Shown here piece after piece: positions 8,573 through 20,010 of a stretch of 64,000 nt of DNA. Within the stretch, counting starts at the first letter, position 1. Every line of letters starts with the position of its first letter. The position numbers were made by a program, and so were the translations under genes. The stretch comes from Aquihabitans sp. G128 (GTDB lineage Bacteria; Actinomycetota; Acidimicrobiia; Acidimicrobiales; Iamiaceae): NCBI RefSeq assembly GCF_019048865.1, contig NZ_CP077604.1:2170001-2234000 (forward strand), read 5' to 3'. The notes under the pieces are model-generated. The model saw nothing but the letters and a program-made list of their open reading frames with translations. It had not been told where the DNA came from and searched no databases.

Positions 8573-10871
8573 TCACCCGGCGGGCTGCACCTGCGTCCCC
8601 CGGAGCGGGACCGCGGGGGCGTCGGGTCGGGGCCGGCGCAGGGTGCGGGGGTCGGCGAGGCGAGCGGCCCGCCGCCACCAGGGCTGCCCGGCCGCCGCCG
8701 CGGCACGCACCTCGTCGGCCAGCGCCCACGCCCGGGGGCCCAGCCCGACCGGCGCCTCGGCCCCGCTGAACGTGACGGCGTTGGCCAACCGGGCCAGCTG
8801 CTCCACCTTGGCGGCGGCCGGGGCGCCCACCACCGGCTCGGCCCGTCGGGCCACCACGCGCCGGCTGGCGGTCTGGTCGACGACCACGCCGCGGCTGCGG
8901 AGCTGGTCGACGACGTCGGCCCACGCCGCCATCGCCAGGGCCCCGTCGCCACCCGAGCGGCGGCGCCGGGCCCGACGCACCAGCTTGGCCAGCGCCACGG
9001 CGAGCGGCAGCACCAGGACGAGGGCGAGGACCACGACCAGCGCCGGCACCGCGAGGTCGCCGAGCCGGTCCGCCAGGGTCGGTGCCGAGCCGCCGCCCGG
9101 CTTGCCGTCCTGCTTGCCGGGCCCGACCTTGGTGCGGTCCGGCGTGGTCTGCTGGGGCGGCAGGTCGGGCGAGGTGGTGGTGGGCGCGGTGGTCGTGGTG
9201 GTGGGCGGCTCGGTCGAGCGCTGGTCCGGCGTCGGGTCGAACGGCACCCAGCCGATGCCCTCGAAGCGCACCTCGGGCCAGGCCTCGAGGTCGCCGGCCC
9301 GGATGGTCCAGGTACCGCCCTTCGCATCGGAGGCGGGACGGGCGCCCACCACGACGCGGGCGGGCAGGCCCTGCAGCCTGGCCAGGGCGGCGAACGCGGT
9401 GGCGAACTGCTCCGAGGTGCCGCGACGACCGCCGGCGTCGGTGGACGCGGTGAGGAAGAACTCGAGGGAGCGCCACGACGAGCCCGGGGCGGCGTCGGGG
9501 TCGAACACGGCCCGATCGCGCACGAACTGCTCCAGCAGCAGCGCCCGGGCGTACGCCGTCGTCCCCGAGGGGGTGGCCTCGAGCGCCAGCGAGGCGAGGC
9601 GGGCCGGCGCCCCGGGCGCGGCCAGGGTGGCGGCGTCGGTGTCGTCGACGTCGCGGCGGCCCACCTGCTCGGGCAGCACCGGCACCACGGAGCGCACCTC
9701 GTAGCGGATGGTGCCCTTGGCCACCGTCGAGCGCTGGCGGTAGAGCACGCCGTGGCGTGCGTCCCACCAGGCCGCCGGTCCGTCGTAGGCCACCGGGCGG
9801 TCGGGTGCGGGCAGGAACGAGCCGGGCAGGTCGACCAGGGTCACGTCCTGGGTCACCGAGGTGCCCACCGCCCGGCCGCCGGGGCGTTCGGGCGGCAACG
9901 TGGAGCCGGCCTCCTGCAGGGTGGTGGCCGCCGACCACGACCGACCGTCGAAGCGATCCAGGACCATCAGGCGCAGCGGCGCCGGGCGGTCGCTGCGCAC
10001 GCGCGATGACCGGCTTGGGTTGAGCCGCCCAGCCGGCGAGCAGGGCGAGGGGGTTGACCGGCGTGATCTGCGCCTCCGGCGCAGGATCGTCGGGACGGGG
10101 GTCCTTGGTGGTGGCGTCGCCCACCCAGGGGAGGTGCGGCGCCAGCAGCACGCCGAGCAGCACGACGGCGACCCCCATGGCCGCGGCACGGGCCGGGCGC
10201 AGCGCCGGAGCCCGGCGCTCGACCTCGTCGTCGGCCGGGCTCAGCACCACCAGCACGCCGGCGCCGAGCGCCAGGAGCACCGCGGCCGGGATGCGCGAGC
10301 CACCGGCCGGCACCACCAGGACCGACGCCCCCACCAGGGCGGCCGCCGCCGGCAGCGCCGCCAGGCCGCGAGCCCGCACCCGCAGCACCACCTCGGTGCC
10401 CAGCCAGGCTGCCGCCCAGGTCAGGAGCGGGGCCACCAGCACCATCGAGGGTCGCGGCGGCGCGGGGATGCCGCTGCTCGTGATCTGGGCCCACCCGTTC
10501 ACCGCGGCGTCGCCGACGGTGCGCAGGAACGTCGGGCCGGGCAGCACCCGCCCGACGGCGCCCGCGTCGGGCACCGTGGCGCCCGCGACCAGCAGGCCGA
10601 GGACGAGCGAGGCCACCGGTCCGACCACGGCGGGCCAGCGTCGCCACCGCACCACCAGCGGGCCGGCGGCACCGGCCAGCGCCGCGGTCAGGACCGGGGC
10701 GAGCAGGGTCGACCACCCGAAGAGCCGGCGCAGCTCCAGCCCGGCGACGGCGGCGAGCACGACCACCACGAGGGCGGCGAGCAGCGAGCGGAGGTCCAGC
10801 CCGCCCCAGCCGAGCGGGGTGCGCCGGCTGGCGCCTTCAGCCGTGGTCGACGGCCCGGTCGCTGCGGTCAT
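8573..10871 (-). CDS. TgpA-like membrane protein with transglutaminase-like domain, probably catalytically dead (frameshifted)
   Basis: Frame-corrected length is about 765 residues. The N-terminus holds several hydrophobic helices, followed by an extracytoplasmic transglutaminase-core domain, a Thr/Pro stretch, another helix and a cytoplasmic tail. The core aligns with the family as GTSEQFATAFAALARLQGLP and DLEAWPEVRF then WVPFDPTP. Families usually read GxCxxFA and DAHAW, so the catalytic Cys is Ser (codon 9413-9415) and the His is Glu (codon 9284-9286). One surplus base near 10001-10006 breaks the frame between KPVI and RVRSDRPAP. Its ATG overlaps the DUF58 stop by 4 bases, indicating translational coupling. 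Confidence 0.82.
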
Positions 10872-12040
10872 CGCCGCACCCCGACGTTCCACTGGTGGAC
10901 GGCCGCCGCACCGTCGGCGGCGGTGACCACCTCGATGCCCGGCACACCGAGGGCGAGCGGCTGGTCGCCGTTGACCGCGACGACCACCGTGCGCGGGTAC
11001 TGCCGGCGCAAGCCGACCAGCGGCGCCAGGTCGCCGAGCGTCGGGTGGCCGGTGGCGATCACCAGCGTGTCGCGGGCCGGCTCGCGGGTGAGCGTGGCGA
11101 CGGCGTCGTCGAGGGGGGCGTCGGTGAGCTGCAGGGCGGCCAGGAGGTCCAGCGAGGTGCCGGTCTCCCCGACGTGGGCGCTGCCCCCCACCCGCTCGCC
11201 GGAGGCGGCCAGCACGACGCAGGCGTAGCGCTCCCGTGCCGCCGCCGCGAGCAGGGAGGCCACGACCTCCAAGGCGTCTTCGAAGGAGGCGGCGTCGTGC
11301 ACCGAGGCGCGGTTGTCGACGAAGAGGGTGATGACCGGGACGCTGACGTCGATGTGCTCGCGCACCATCAGCTGGCCGATGCGGGCCGAGGTGCGCCAGT
11401 GGACGTGGCGCAGGTCGTCGCCCCGCACGTACTCCCGCAGGGCGTGGAAGGTGATCGTCCCGTGCGGCAGGCGGTCGACCTCGGGGCCGTCGAGGCGGCG
11501 CACCCGCCCGCCGCCCACGGTGCTGACGAGGTGCTGGCGGGGGTGGACCCACAGCGTCTCGGTGCCGCCCTGGAGCTGCACGCGGTGCGCGAGGCCCAGC
11601 GGATCGACGCGGGCGATGCGCAGCGGGCCGACGGTGAACCGACCCCGGCGGCCGGTGGGGAGCTCGTAGGTCCGGGCCCGCACCCGCCCCGGGGCGAGGC
11701 GGGGCAGGGGGATCTCGCTGACGACGTCGCCGCACGGGTCCAGGCCCACCGCCGGCGTCGACGGCAGCACGGCCCGGTTGGCCACCGACACCCGTGCGAT
11801 GGCGTCGACGTCGCGCGCCACCCGGTGGGGGTAGATCTCGCGGGTCACCTCGAGCCGGGGCTTGCGGAAGACCCACAGCACGGCCAGCGCGACGGCGACG
11901 AGGCCGCAGGCCACCACGGTGGCCAGCTCGCGGGAGCCGACCAGGCCGGCCGGGACGGCCAGCACGGCGCTCGCCGCCAGCACGCCCCAGCCCCGGCGCG
12001 TCAGCAGGCCGCCGCTGCGGGTGGAGGCCTCAGCCGCCAT
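10868..12040 (-). CDS. DUF58 domain protein
   Basis: A 390-residue protein with two N-terminal membrane helices (about residues 15-58) and a C-terminal von Willebrand A-like DUF58 domain. The family motif is seen as EYVRGDDLRHVHWRTSARIG with the following LMVRE. DUF58 proteins are the usual partners of MoxR ATPases and are thought to act as metal-dependent adhesion or chaperone platforms. It overlaps moxR by 11 bases upstream and the transglutaminase-like gene by 4 bases downstream, making a translationally coupled trio. Confidence 0.88.
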   Translation of the reverse strand: MAAEASTRSGGLLTRRGWGVLAASAVLAVPAGLVGSRELATVVACGLVAVALAVLWVFRKPRLEVTREIYPHRVARDVDAIARVSVANRAVLPSTPAVGLDPCGDVVSEIPLPRLAPGRVRARTYELPTGRRGRFTVGPLRIARVDPLGLAHRVQLQGGTETLWVHPRQHLVSTVGGGRVRRLDGPEVDRLPHGTITFHALREYVRGDDLRHVHWRTSARIGQLMVREHIDVSVPVITLFVDNRASVHDAASFEDALEVVASLLAAAARERYACVVLAASGERVGGSAHVGETGTSLDLLAALQLTDAPLDDAVATLTREPARDTLVIATGHPTLGDLAPLVGLRRQYPRTVVVAVNGDQPLALGVPGIEVVTAADGAAAVHQWNVGVRR

Positions 12041-12971
12041 CGACGGGCACCGGCACCCGGCCCAGGATGGCGGCGACGACCTCGGCCGCCTTGGCGCCGC
12101 GCAGCTCGGCCTCGGGCGCCAGAATCAGCCGGTGGGCCAGGACGGGGACGGCCAGGTTCTGCACGTCCTCGGGGACCACGTAGGTCCGGCCGTCGAGCAG
12201 CGCCACGGCCCGGGCCGCCTTCACCAGGGCCACGCTGCCCCGGGGGCTCGATCCCAGCAGCACGTCGCCGTCCTCGCGGGTGGCGGCCACCAGGCGCACG
12301 ATGTAGTCCTGCACGGCCGGGGCCACGTGGACCTCGGCGGCGGTCAGGATCAGCTCGGCCACGTCGTCGGTGCTCAGCACCGGCTGCAGCCGCCCGAGCG
12401 TGCTCGACGCCTGGGCGCCGGCCACGATGTCGATCTCGGTGGCGTGGTCGGGGTAGCCCACCCGCACCTTCATCAGGAACCGGTCGAGCTGGGCCTCGGG
12501 CAGCCGGTAGGTGCCGTCCATCTCCACCGGGTTCTGGGTGGCCACCACCAGGAACGGCCGCGGCACGGGGCGGGGCACGCCGTCCACCGACACCTGGCGC
12601 TCCTCCATGACCTCGAGCAGCGCCGACTGGGTCTTGGGCGAGGCCCGGTTGATCTCGTCGGCGATGACGATGTTGGCGAAGATCGAGCCCTCGTGGAACT
12701 CGAAGCCGTTGCTCTGCTGGTTGAAGATCGTCACGCCGGTGACGTCGGAGGGCAGCAGGTCGGGGGTGAACTGGATGCGCGACCACGACCCGCCGACGGT
12801 GGCGGCCAGCGCCCGGGCGGCGGTGGTCTTGCCCACGCCGGGCACGTCCTCGATGAGCACATGGCCCTCGGCCAGGAGGCAGACGACGAGGTGCTCGACC
12901 ACCTCCCGCTTCCCTCGCACCGCCGTGCCGATGGCGTCGACGAGCGCGCCCAGCCGTTCACTTCTGGTCAT
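12030..12971 (-). CDS. MoxR-family AAA+ ATPase
   Basis: A 313-residue MoxR AAA+ protein. Walker A is EDVPGVGKTTAARAL (about residues 43-57), Walker B lies in IVIADEINRA, and sensor regions include VVATQNPVEMDGTYRLPEAQ. It likely remodels or loads partner proteins together with the adjacent DUF58 protein. ATG at 12971 has an upstream GAGG; the FN3 gene ends 93 bases before it on the same strand, so one operon is likely. Confidence 0.92.
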   Translation of the reverse strand: MTRSERLGALVDAIGTAVRGKREVVEHLVVCLLAEGHVLIEDVPGVGKTTAARALAATVGGSWSRIQFTPDLLPSDVTGVTIFNQQSNGFEFHEGSIFANIVIADEINRASPKTQSALLEVMEERQVSVDGVPRPVPRPFLVVATQNPVEMDGTYRLPEAQLDRFLMKVRVGYPDHATEIDIVAGAQASSTLGRLQPVLSTDDVAELILTAAEVHVAPAVQDYIVRLVAATREDGDVLLGSSPRGSVALVKAARAVALLDGRTYVVPEDVQNLAVPVLAHRLILAPEAELRGAKAAEVVAAILGRVPVPVDGG

Positions 12972-13064
12972 CGGGGGAGGTACCTCGTGGGGTTCGGCGG
13001 GCAGCTCGAGGCCGGCCCGAGGAGCGGAGCGGGGTGGGGCCGGCATACCCCGACCGGGTGACGA

Positions 13065-15724
13065 TCAGTCGCCGGCGCAGTCGGGGCTGTTGGCCACCGT
13101 GCGGGTGGAGGTGACCCACCCGTAGCCCTGGACCCGGAACCGGAACTGGACGAAGAACGTGTACTGGTCCTCGTGGCGGCGGCCGTTGGTGCGCATGATG
13201 CCGTCGAGCATCTGGGTGGGCGGCGTGCCGAAGCCCTCGTTCCCCTGGGTGGGCGACGGCTGGTTCGTGCCGTAGGCGTAGGCCCACGTGCTCTGGAAGT
13301 TGTCGGAGTACTCCCGGGCCCCCTCGCCACCGAAGTCGACGTTGGCGGTCCAGTAGCCGTTCTCGTGCACCTTGTCCCCCGAGATGTCGGGGTTGTTGGA
13401 ACAGGGGCCCCACACCGCCTGCGGCCCGCTCGTGAACTGCGGCAGCGGGTTGGTGGGGGCCCGGGACGCGGTCTGGGCCGGGGCGTCCGGCGCGCTCGGG
13501 ATGCTGGCCGAGAAGCTCACGTTGGCCGACTGGCCCCACGGCACGTTGACGTCGTAGGTCACCGGCCCGGCCCCGTCCTGGACGCCGGTGGCGGCCCCCG
13601 CCGCCGAGATCTGGCCGACCTTGCCCTGCCAGGTGGCCTGGACGGTGAACCGGAACGCCTGGGGCCCGATGCGGGTCTTGCTCACGTTCAGCGCCGACGG
13701 CCCGGCGAACACCTCGACGGCGTTCGACGGCTTGCTCTGTGGGCTGGTGATCGGCGCAGTCGCCCCCGGCTTGGTCGTCGCCACCGCCAGCGTGAAGGTG
13801 TAGTTCCGGCCGAGGACCAGCGTCCCCGCCCCGCCGTTGGCCGTGGCGGGCACGTTGGCGCTCCGAGCACCGGCGCCGACGGGCGGCAACGGCACCTTGT
13901 TCCCCTGGCCATCGATGGCGACGAGGTAGAAGCCCTGCTCGGTCTGACCCTCGAGCTCTGGCTCGCCCCAGGTGACCGTCGTCTGGGCCCCGGCGTGCTC
14001 GGTGGCGGCGGTGGGGGGAGCCGGTGCTGGAGGCTGGTCGGCCGTGGGCGTGCCATCGACCGATGCCGGACCACCGGCGCCTGCCACGTTCGATGCGACC
14101 ACCGTGAAGGTGTAGGCGCACTCGTTGGCCAGGCCGGCCACGGTGGCTCCGCCGGCGTTGCCCTTCGCCTGCATCTGGCCGGCAGCGGGGGCGACCTTGC
14201 TGTTGGGGCAGGCCCCCTTGGGCTTCCACGAGATGGCGTAGCCGGTGATCTTGGCCCCACCGGTGTCGGCGGGAAGTCCCCAGGTCAGCGCGACCGAGCG
14301 CCGCTTGGCGCCGGCCGCGAGCTTGGTCACCGGCCCGGGCGGGTCCGGGTTCTTGACGGTGGTGGTGGGCTGCGGCGGGATCGTGGTGGGCGGGGTGGTG
14401 ACCGGGACGGTGGTGGGCGGGACCGTCGTGGTCGTGGTGGGGGGGGATCGTGGTGGTGGTGGTGCCCGGGTCGTCGCCGCCGTCGGTGGGGGGGCTTGGG
14501 GCCCTTGTCGTCGTCGTCCTTGGGCGGCTTCGGGTCGTCCTTGGGCGGCGTGATGGGCACGTCGGGAGCCGACTTCTCGACGGTGGTGACGGTGCCGTCG
14601 GCGTCGATGCGCAGGGCTTCCGGGTCGTCGGGGTCGTTCACCCAGAGGTGGCCGTCGTCGAGGATGAGCTGGAAGCCACCCTCGCCGGGCACGGCGATGG
14701 TGTCGAGGTAGGTGCCCTTCAGGTCGAGCACGATCAGCACGCTCTCGCCCGGCACCGGGACGTAGAGGCGGTCGCCGAGGGTGACCGCCGGGTGGGTCAG
14801 CGCGTCCGACGGCAGGTTGGTGGGCAGGTCGTCCATGGGGATCGGGTCGACGGCCTGGCCGCCGCCACCCGGCTGGGTGGGGGGCGGCACCACCGAGTAG
14901 CCGCCGTCGTCCGGCGTGACGATCGGGACGTAGGGGCCGCTCGAGTACTCCGGGGTGACCGGCACGTCCGGCGGCGGCGGGGCCGGCAGCTCGGCCTGGA
15001 AGTCGCCGACCTCGTTGCCGTCGGCGTCGAGGCGCCACTGCTTGCCGCTCTTGGCGTCGGTGACCACGATGCCGTCGTCGGTGACGCTGATCGAGAGCTG
15101 GGCGCCCTTGCCGGCCAGCTGCTTGCGCACGGCGATCGTCAGGCCGTTGGCCCCGTCGGGGTCGATGCGGAGCACCTCGCCGGTGGCGTTGCGCCCCACC
15201 CACAGGCGACCGGCATCGTCGGCCACCGCGTTGCTGAGCTTGGTGCCGGCCGAGACCGGCTTGCCGAGCGACTCCATCCCCTGGGGGTCGATGCGCTGCA
15301 CGGTGCCGTCGTCCCGGTTCACCAGGAAGCCGGCCTCGTCGCCCATCACCGGCTGGATGTCGTCCTTGGTCCCGAAGTCGGTGCGGGCCTTCACCTTGAG
15401 GTCGTTGACGTCGAGGCTGGCCGCCTCCCCGGACTTCTTGTCGACCGCCCACACCTTGCCGTCGCGCTGCACCATGACGATGTCCTCGCCCTTGGTGCCC
15501 GGCATGACGATGCGGGCGCCCACCTTGCCCGACGAGCCGTTGACCTGGACCGCCTCGCCCTTCTTGCGGTCGAAGATCCACGTGACGCCGTCCTTGAGCC
15601 GGGTCTCGCCGAAGCTGAACCCGGTGCCCACGACCATGGCCAGCGAGCTGACGACGAGCACCGCGGCGGTGCCGGCCGAGAGGAAGCCACGGCTGCCGAT
15701 ACCGGATCGAAGGGGTCGTCGCAT
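13065..15724 (-). CDS. Membrane-anchored beta-propeller/fibronectin type III surface protein (two frameshifts)
   Basis: Frame-corrected length is about 885 residues. An N-terminal signal anchor (AAVLVVSSLAMVVGTGFSF) is followed by short repeats of the type GKVWAVDKKSGEA and GRLWVGRNATGEVLRIDPDG, a likely beta-propeller. Then come a low-complexity Lys/Asp/Pro and Thr/Pro linker and two FN3-like domains (PGPVTKLAAGAKRRSVALTW and a second copy), plus a C-terminal domain with conserved Trp/Cys. Two surplus G/C bases, in G runs 14488-14494 and 14439-14446, break the linker; removing one from each gives TDGGDDPGTTTTTIPPTTTT. This is the FN3 component of the MoxR-DUF58-transglutaminase cluster. Confidence 0.78.
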
Positions 15725-15849
15725 CGGGGGGAAGCTCCGGTGGTGCTGGGGGGAAGGTGCGAGGGGGGGCCACGGGGGCCGCTCACCGCCTGCCCACTCT
15801 GCCCGATCTCACCCTCCGTGAAACTGGGGCGGACACCCCAACGGCTCGG

Positions 15850-16893
15850 TCAGACCAGGTCGACCAGCCGGGCTCGGAGGGCCCGGGCGGCGGCGCGGGC
15901 CTGCTCCAGCCGCTCCTCGCCGTCGTCCTCGTCGTCGACGTCCCCGGCACCGTCCACGCCATCGTCGCCGTCCCCGGCGTCGTCGTCCGCGTCAGGGGTC
16001 GCGACCTCGGCCGCTTCGGCGTCGAGCTCGTCCTCGGTGTCGTCCGCCCCCACCTCGTCGGCGGCGACGGCGTCGTTCGCATCGTCGATGTCGTCGTTGG
16101 CGTCGTCGTCCTCCCCGGGCTCGGCATCCGCCGTCGGGAGGGGGTCGGCGTGGACGGCCACCAGGTCGGCCAGCGCCGAGGCCTCGGCGGTCAGCGACGA
16201 CCAGTCGTCGAGCCCGAAGCCGTAGGGGACGGCGAGGCCGTCGAGGGCGGCGGCGGCGCGCACGTAGGCGGTGGCCGGCTTGCGCTCGTCGGGGCCCTTG
16301 GCCAGCTTGTCGACCGCCACGTACAGGTCGCTCAGCGCCTGCTGCGCCGCCAGGCCGTCGTCGGCCTCCACGAGGTCGTGGTCGAGGGCCTCCTCGATGA
16401 TGGCGAGGACCTGCTCCTCGTCGGCCTCGGCCACCAGGAGGGCGCCGTCGTCGTCCCAGGCGTGGGGGACGGCCTGGGCGAGGAGGCGGGCGTCGAGGTC
16501 GGCGTGGCCGTCGGCGTCGAGCCCCTCGATCTCCAGGGCCACGCGGGGCACGTCGTCGTCGAGCTCGGCCACGTCGCCGCCCTCGAGCGTGGCGATCAGG
16601 TCGTCGACGACGGCCTCGTCCCGAGCGGCGACGACCAGGGCGCCCGCCTCCCAGGCCCGGGGGACGCCGGCCCGGTCGAGCATGCCCTCGAGGGTCACCT
16701 TGAGCTGGTTGCCCCAGCCGTCGAGCTCGTAGCCCACCTGGTCGCCATCGCCCACCGGCTCGGCCGTGGAGGCCGCCGCCTCGCCTTCGGCCGCAGGCGC
16801 CACCTCGTCGACGAGCACGACGTCGCAGTCGATGCAGCGGCGCACGGTGGCCACGTACTGGGCCCCGCAGTCAGGACAGATCCGAGTCGCCAT
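15850..16893 (-). CDS. Acidic protein with N-terminal zinc ribbon
   Basis: A 347-residue strongly acidic protein. Residues 6-24 hold two CxxC knuckles (CPDCG and CIDCD), a rubredoxin-like zinc ribbon. The middle has repeated ferredoxin-like units around VVAARDEAVVDDLI and LLVAEADEEQVLAII, resembling DUF2007-type signal-transducing units. Residues 260-325 are an Asp/Glu/Ala low-complexity tract ending in a basic helix. I cannot assign a function. It lies upstream of the FN3 gene on the same strand with a 125-base gap. Confidence 0.65.
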   Translation of the reverse strand: MATRICPDCGAQYVATVRRCIDCDVVLVDEVAPAAEGEAAASTAEPVGDGDQVGYELDGWGNQLKVTLEGMLDRAGVPRAWEAGALVVAARDEAVVDDLIATLEGGDVAELDDDVPRVALEIEGLDADGHADLDARLLAQAVPHAWDDDGALLVAEADEEQVLAIIEEALDHDLVEADDGLAAQQALSDLYVAVDKLAKGPDERKPATAYVRAAAALDGLAVPYGFGLDDWSSLTAEASALADLVAVHADPLPTADAEPGEDDDANDDIDDANDAVAADEVGADDTEDELDAEAAEVATPDADDDAGDGDDGVDGAGDVDDEDDGEERLEQARAAARALRARLVDLV

Positions 16894-16947
16894 GGCCCGC
16901 AGCTTCGCACGTCGTCGAGGCCCCGACGGTCCACCGAGGCCCGCGGC

Positions 16948-18375
16948 TCACCAGGGCCGCGGCGGCTCCGGCGGGCCCACGGCCGGCACCCAACCGGGCG
17001 GGCCCACGGGAGCCGGCGGAGCCGGCGGAGCCGGTGGCGGCGGAGGCGGAGGAGGCGGAGGAGGCGCCCACGCGGGCAGGCCGGTGCCGGCGGCCGGTGG
17101 CCCGTAGGGCACCGGCGGCGCCCACCCCGGCAGGCTGGCGCCGGGCGGGCCGACGGGCACGCCCCAGCCGACCGGCGCCGGGCCTGCGGCCGGGCCCCCG
17201 GGGAACGCGGCCGTCGGCCACGGGGCCGGGCCCGCCTGGAAGAGGTGGGAGTGGCGGTAGCGAGCCGCTGCGCCGTCGCGCTTGGCCCGGTCTCGCGAGC
17301 CCGCCGTCACCATCGCCACCCGGCTGCGGTCGACCGGGGCCACCAGGGCACGGGTGCCCTTGGCCTCCGTGCCCACCCAGAACCACTCCCGCTGGTCGCC
17401 CTGGAGCCAGCCCGAGCCGCCGCCCGACCGGACGGCGAACCAGGACGACGGCCAGGGCTCGCCCGGGGCGACGATCCCGAGGGCCCGGGCGTTGGCGTCG
17501 TCGCCGCCCCCGGCCACCACCACGCCCTCGCGCAGGTCCCAGCTCAGCGGGGAGCGCCAGAGGCGCGAGACCGGTCCGGAGCGGTCCTCGTTCAGCGGCG
17601 CGAGGACCAGCAGGAAGAACCCGAGGACGTAGCCGACGGTCGACACCGCCACCAGCGGGTCGTGGCGCGCCCCCGACGGCGACCCCACCGACAGGCCCGC
17701 CGCGATGCCGATGGCGAGCACCAGGACGTACGCCTCGAGCCGTCGACGACGACGGGCCCGGACGTCGCCGACCGCTGCGGCCAGCGCCGGGTCGTGGCGT
17801 CCCGGCGGCACGGGGTCGATCCCGGTCGGCGGACGGCGCGGCAGCACCGGCACGGCCGGGCTGCGGCGGCCCAGCCAAGGGGTGCCGGCGGCGGCGGCGA
17901 GGGCGTGCAGGTCCGAGACCGCGAACCAGGCCGCCCGGCGGGCGGTGAGCACGTCGCCCGCCCGGCCGACCACGACGAGGTGCGACGTCTGGTCGCTCCC
18001 GGGGATGCGGGGGCCGTCGATGAGGTGGTCGAGCCAGACCGGGCCACGGTGGCCGAGGCCACCCACGTCGGCGAGGGCGAAGCGGGTGCAGGCCCCGTCG
18101 GCCCCCTCCACCACCAGCTCCTCGCCCTCGAGCCGCAGCTCGGCGAGGCACCGTCGGGTCAGGACCGTCCTCAGGGCCAGCAGCGCGACCACGAGCAGGA
18201 CCACGGCGGGCAGGAAGGCGAGGTGGACCAGGGCCAGGAGGCCGACGATGAGGGCGCCCAGGCCGATCCCGCCCACCAGGGCCAGCCCGCCGAGGAGCTG
18301 GAAGCGCCGATCGGGGCGGGCCACCGCCCGGACGGGCCCCGCCGGATCGAACGTGGTGCCCTGCGCCGTCGCCAT
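16948..18375 (-). CDS. Multi-pass membrane protein with proline-rich C-terminal tail
   Basis: A 475-residue protein. Two hydrophobic hairpins are visible, one near residues 27-67 ([20 protein letters not shown] and [16 protein letters not shown]) and one around [14 protein letters not shown] and [15 protein letters not shown]. Between them is a PH-like or immunoglobulin-like region, and after them a long cytoplasmic tail that becomes glycine/proline-rich, including a run of eleven prolines. No named family is recognised. ATG at 18375 ([10 protein letters not shown]) is the first start past the end of the Ppx gene. Confidence 0.65.
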   Translation of the reverse strand: MATAQGTTFDPAGPVRAVARPDRRFQLLGGLALVGGIGLGALIVGLLALVHLAFLPAVVLLVVALLALRTVLTRRCLAELRLEGEELVVEGADGACTRFALADVGGLGHRGPVWLDHLIDGPRIPGSDQTSHLVVVGRAGDVLTARRAAWFAVSDLHALAAAAGTPWLGRRSPAVPVLPRRPPTGIDPVPPGRHDPALAAAVGDVRARRRRRLEAYVLVLAIGIAAGLSVGSPSGARHDPLVAVSTVGYVLGFFLLVLAPLNEDRSGPVSRLWRSPLSWDLREGVVVAGGGDDANARALGIVAPGEPWPSSWFAVRSGGGSGWLQGDQREWFWVGTEAKGTRALVAPVDRSRVAMVTAGSRDRAKRDGAAARYRHSHLFQAGPAPWPTAAFPGGPAAGPAPVGWGVPVGPPGASLPGWAPPVPYGPPAAGTGLPAWAPPPPPPPPPPPAPPAPPAPVGPPGWVPAVGPPEPPRPW

Positions 18376-18451
18376 CCGGTACCCGTCGGCCCGTGGCCGG
18401 AGATCGTGAGCCGTCCGTCCGCCCGCCCTCGAGGCGACCGGCGGGCCGGCG

Positions 18452-20003
18452 TCAGGGTGCGCCGAGGACCACCGACACCGGGGCGCCGAGGACGTCGGCG
18501 AGCAGGCCGCTGCGCTCGGCGGCGGCGTACACCTCGAGGGCGGGATCGGCCTCGGGCGACGCCGGGCGGACCACCACGGCGAAGCCGTCGCTGGCGCGCT
18601 TCGAGGCCGACGCCGATGACCAGGCGGGCGTGGGAGCGGTCCAGGCCGATGGCCACCCGCAGGACCGCGGCGGCGACCCGCACCACCCGCTGGTCGTCCT
18701 CGGGCAGCGCCGCCCAGTCGGGGTGCGAGGGCTTGGGCGCGCTCTTGCGGTGGTAGCGGGCGATCTGCGCCACGACCTCGATCTCGCCGTCGGTGAAGCC
18801 CACCAGCCGATCGGAGTTCCGGATGAGGTAGTAGCTGTGCTTGTGGTGCTGGCCGTGGGAGATGACCAGGCCCACGTTGGCCAGCAGCGCTCCCGCCTCG
18901 AGGAGGGCCCGGGCCTCGGCGCCCAGGCCGTGGTGCTCGGCGGCGGCGTCGAAGAGCTCGAGGGCGAGGGCCGCGACGTGCTCGGAGTGCCCAGGGTCCT
19001 CGTCGCACGCCACCATCAGGTCGACCACGCTGCGTCGAGCCACGTCGCGCAGGTGGGGCAGCGAGCCGCCCCGCCGGCGGGCGATGGTGTCGAGGAAGAC
19101 GCCCTCGCGCAGGGCGTACTCGCTGAGGACCAGCTCCCGGATCCCGAAGCGCTTGGCCACGCCTTCCAGCACCAGCGCACCGGCGAGCAGGATGTCGGCC
19201 CGCTTGGGGTCGAGGTCCGGCAGCAGGTCGGTGGTGCCCGCCCGGCGGGCCTCGACGGCCGCCTCCACCACCAGGCCGATCTGCTTGCGGGTGAGCACGG
19301 CCCCGTTGAGCGTGCGCAGCGGCTCCTCCCCCGCCAGCCCGCGGGCGATGCGCAGCACCTGCTCGATGGTGCCGGAGGAGCCGATCGCCTGCTCGAAGCC
19401 GTGGTCGCGCACGGGTCGGTCGAACGACGAGAGCACCTCCTGCACGTGGCGCCGGCAGGAGTCGACCGCCGAGGGGTGCAGGGCCTCGTGGGCGAAGAAG
19501 CGGTTGGTGAGCCGCACCGCGCCGAGCTTCACGCTCACCGACGCCAGCACCTCGCCCTGCTCGCCGAGCAGCAGCTCGGTGGAGCCGCCGCCGATGTCGC
19601 AGAGCAGGATGCGCCGGTCGAACACCTCCAGCGCCTGCAGCACCCCGAGGTGGATGAGGCGGGCCTCCTCGACCCCGGACACCACCTCGATCTCCACCCC
19701 GGCCTCGTCCAGCGCCCGGTGCAGGAGCACGTCGCGGTTCTCGGCCTCGCGGACCGCGCTGGTGGCCACCGCGCGCAGCGGGGCGCCGTGGCTCTCGGCG
19801 ATGCGGCGGAACCGCTCGAGGGCGGCGACGGCCCGGTCTACGGCGTCGGGGGCCAGCTCCTTCATGTCGGTGGAGCCGGAGCCGAGGCGCACCATCTCCT
19901 TCTCCCGCGACACCACCTCGAAGCGGTCGCCGTCGGTGGTGCGGGCGACCACCAGGTGCAGGGAGTTCGTGCCGACGTCGACGGCAGCCAGGGTCTCGGG
20001 CAC
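18452..20003 (-). CDS. Ppx/GppA-family phosphatase (frameshifted near C-terminus)
   Basis: Frame-corrected length is about 516 residues. ASKHA-fold phosphate-binding motifs are [15 protein letters not shown] at the N-terminus and [13 protein letters not shown]; an HD-like helical domain ([16 protein letters not shown]) follows. Members hydrolyse polyphosphate and/or pppGpp. The frame breaks near 18612-18618; skipping one base joins DRSHARLV to [18 protein letters not shown] and ends at TGA 18454-18452. GTG at 20003 is preferred because TACGTT ends 7 nt before it; GTG 20024 is the alternative. Confidence 0.85.
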
Positions 20004-20010
20004 GGAGGGC

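Noticed and set aside
16020-16140. Tandem repeat or CRISPR-like array in the acidic zinc-ribbon gene
   Set aside because: The repetition is degenerate Asp/Glu codons within a coding frame, without fixed repeat or spacer length.
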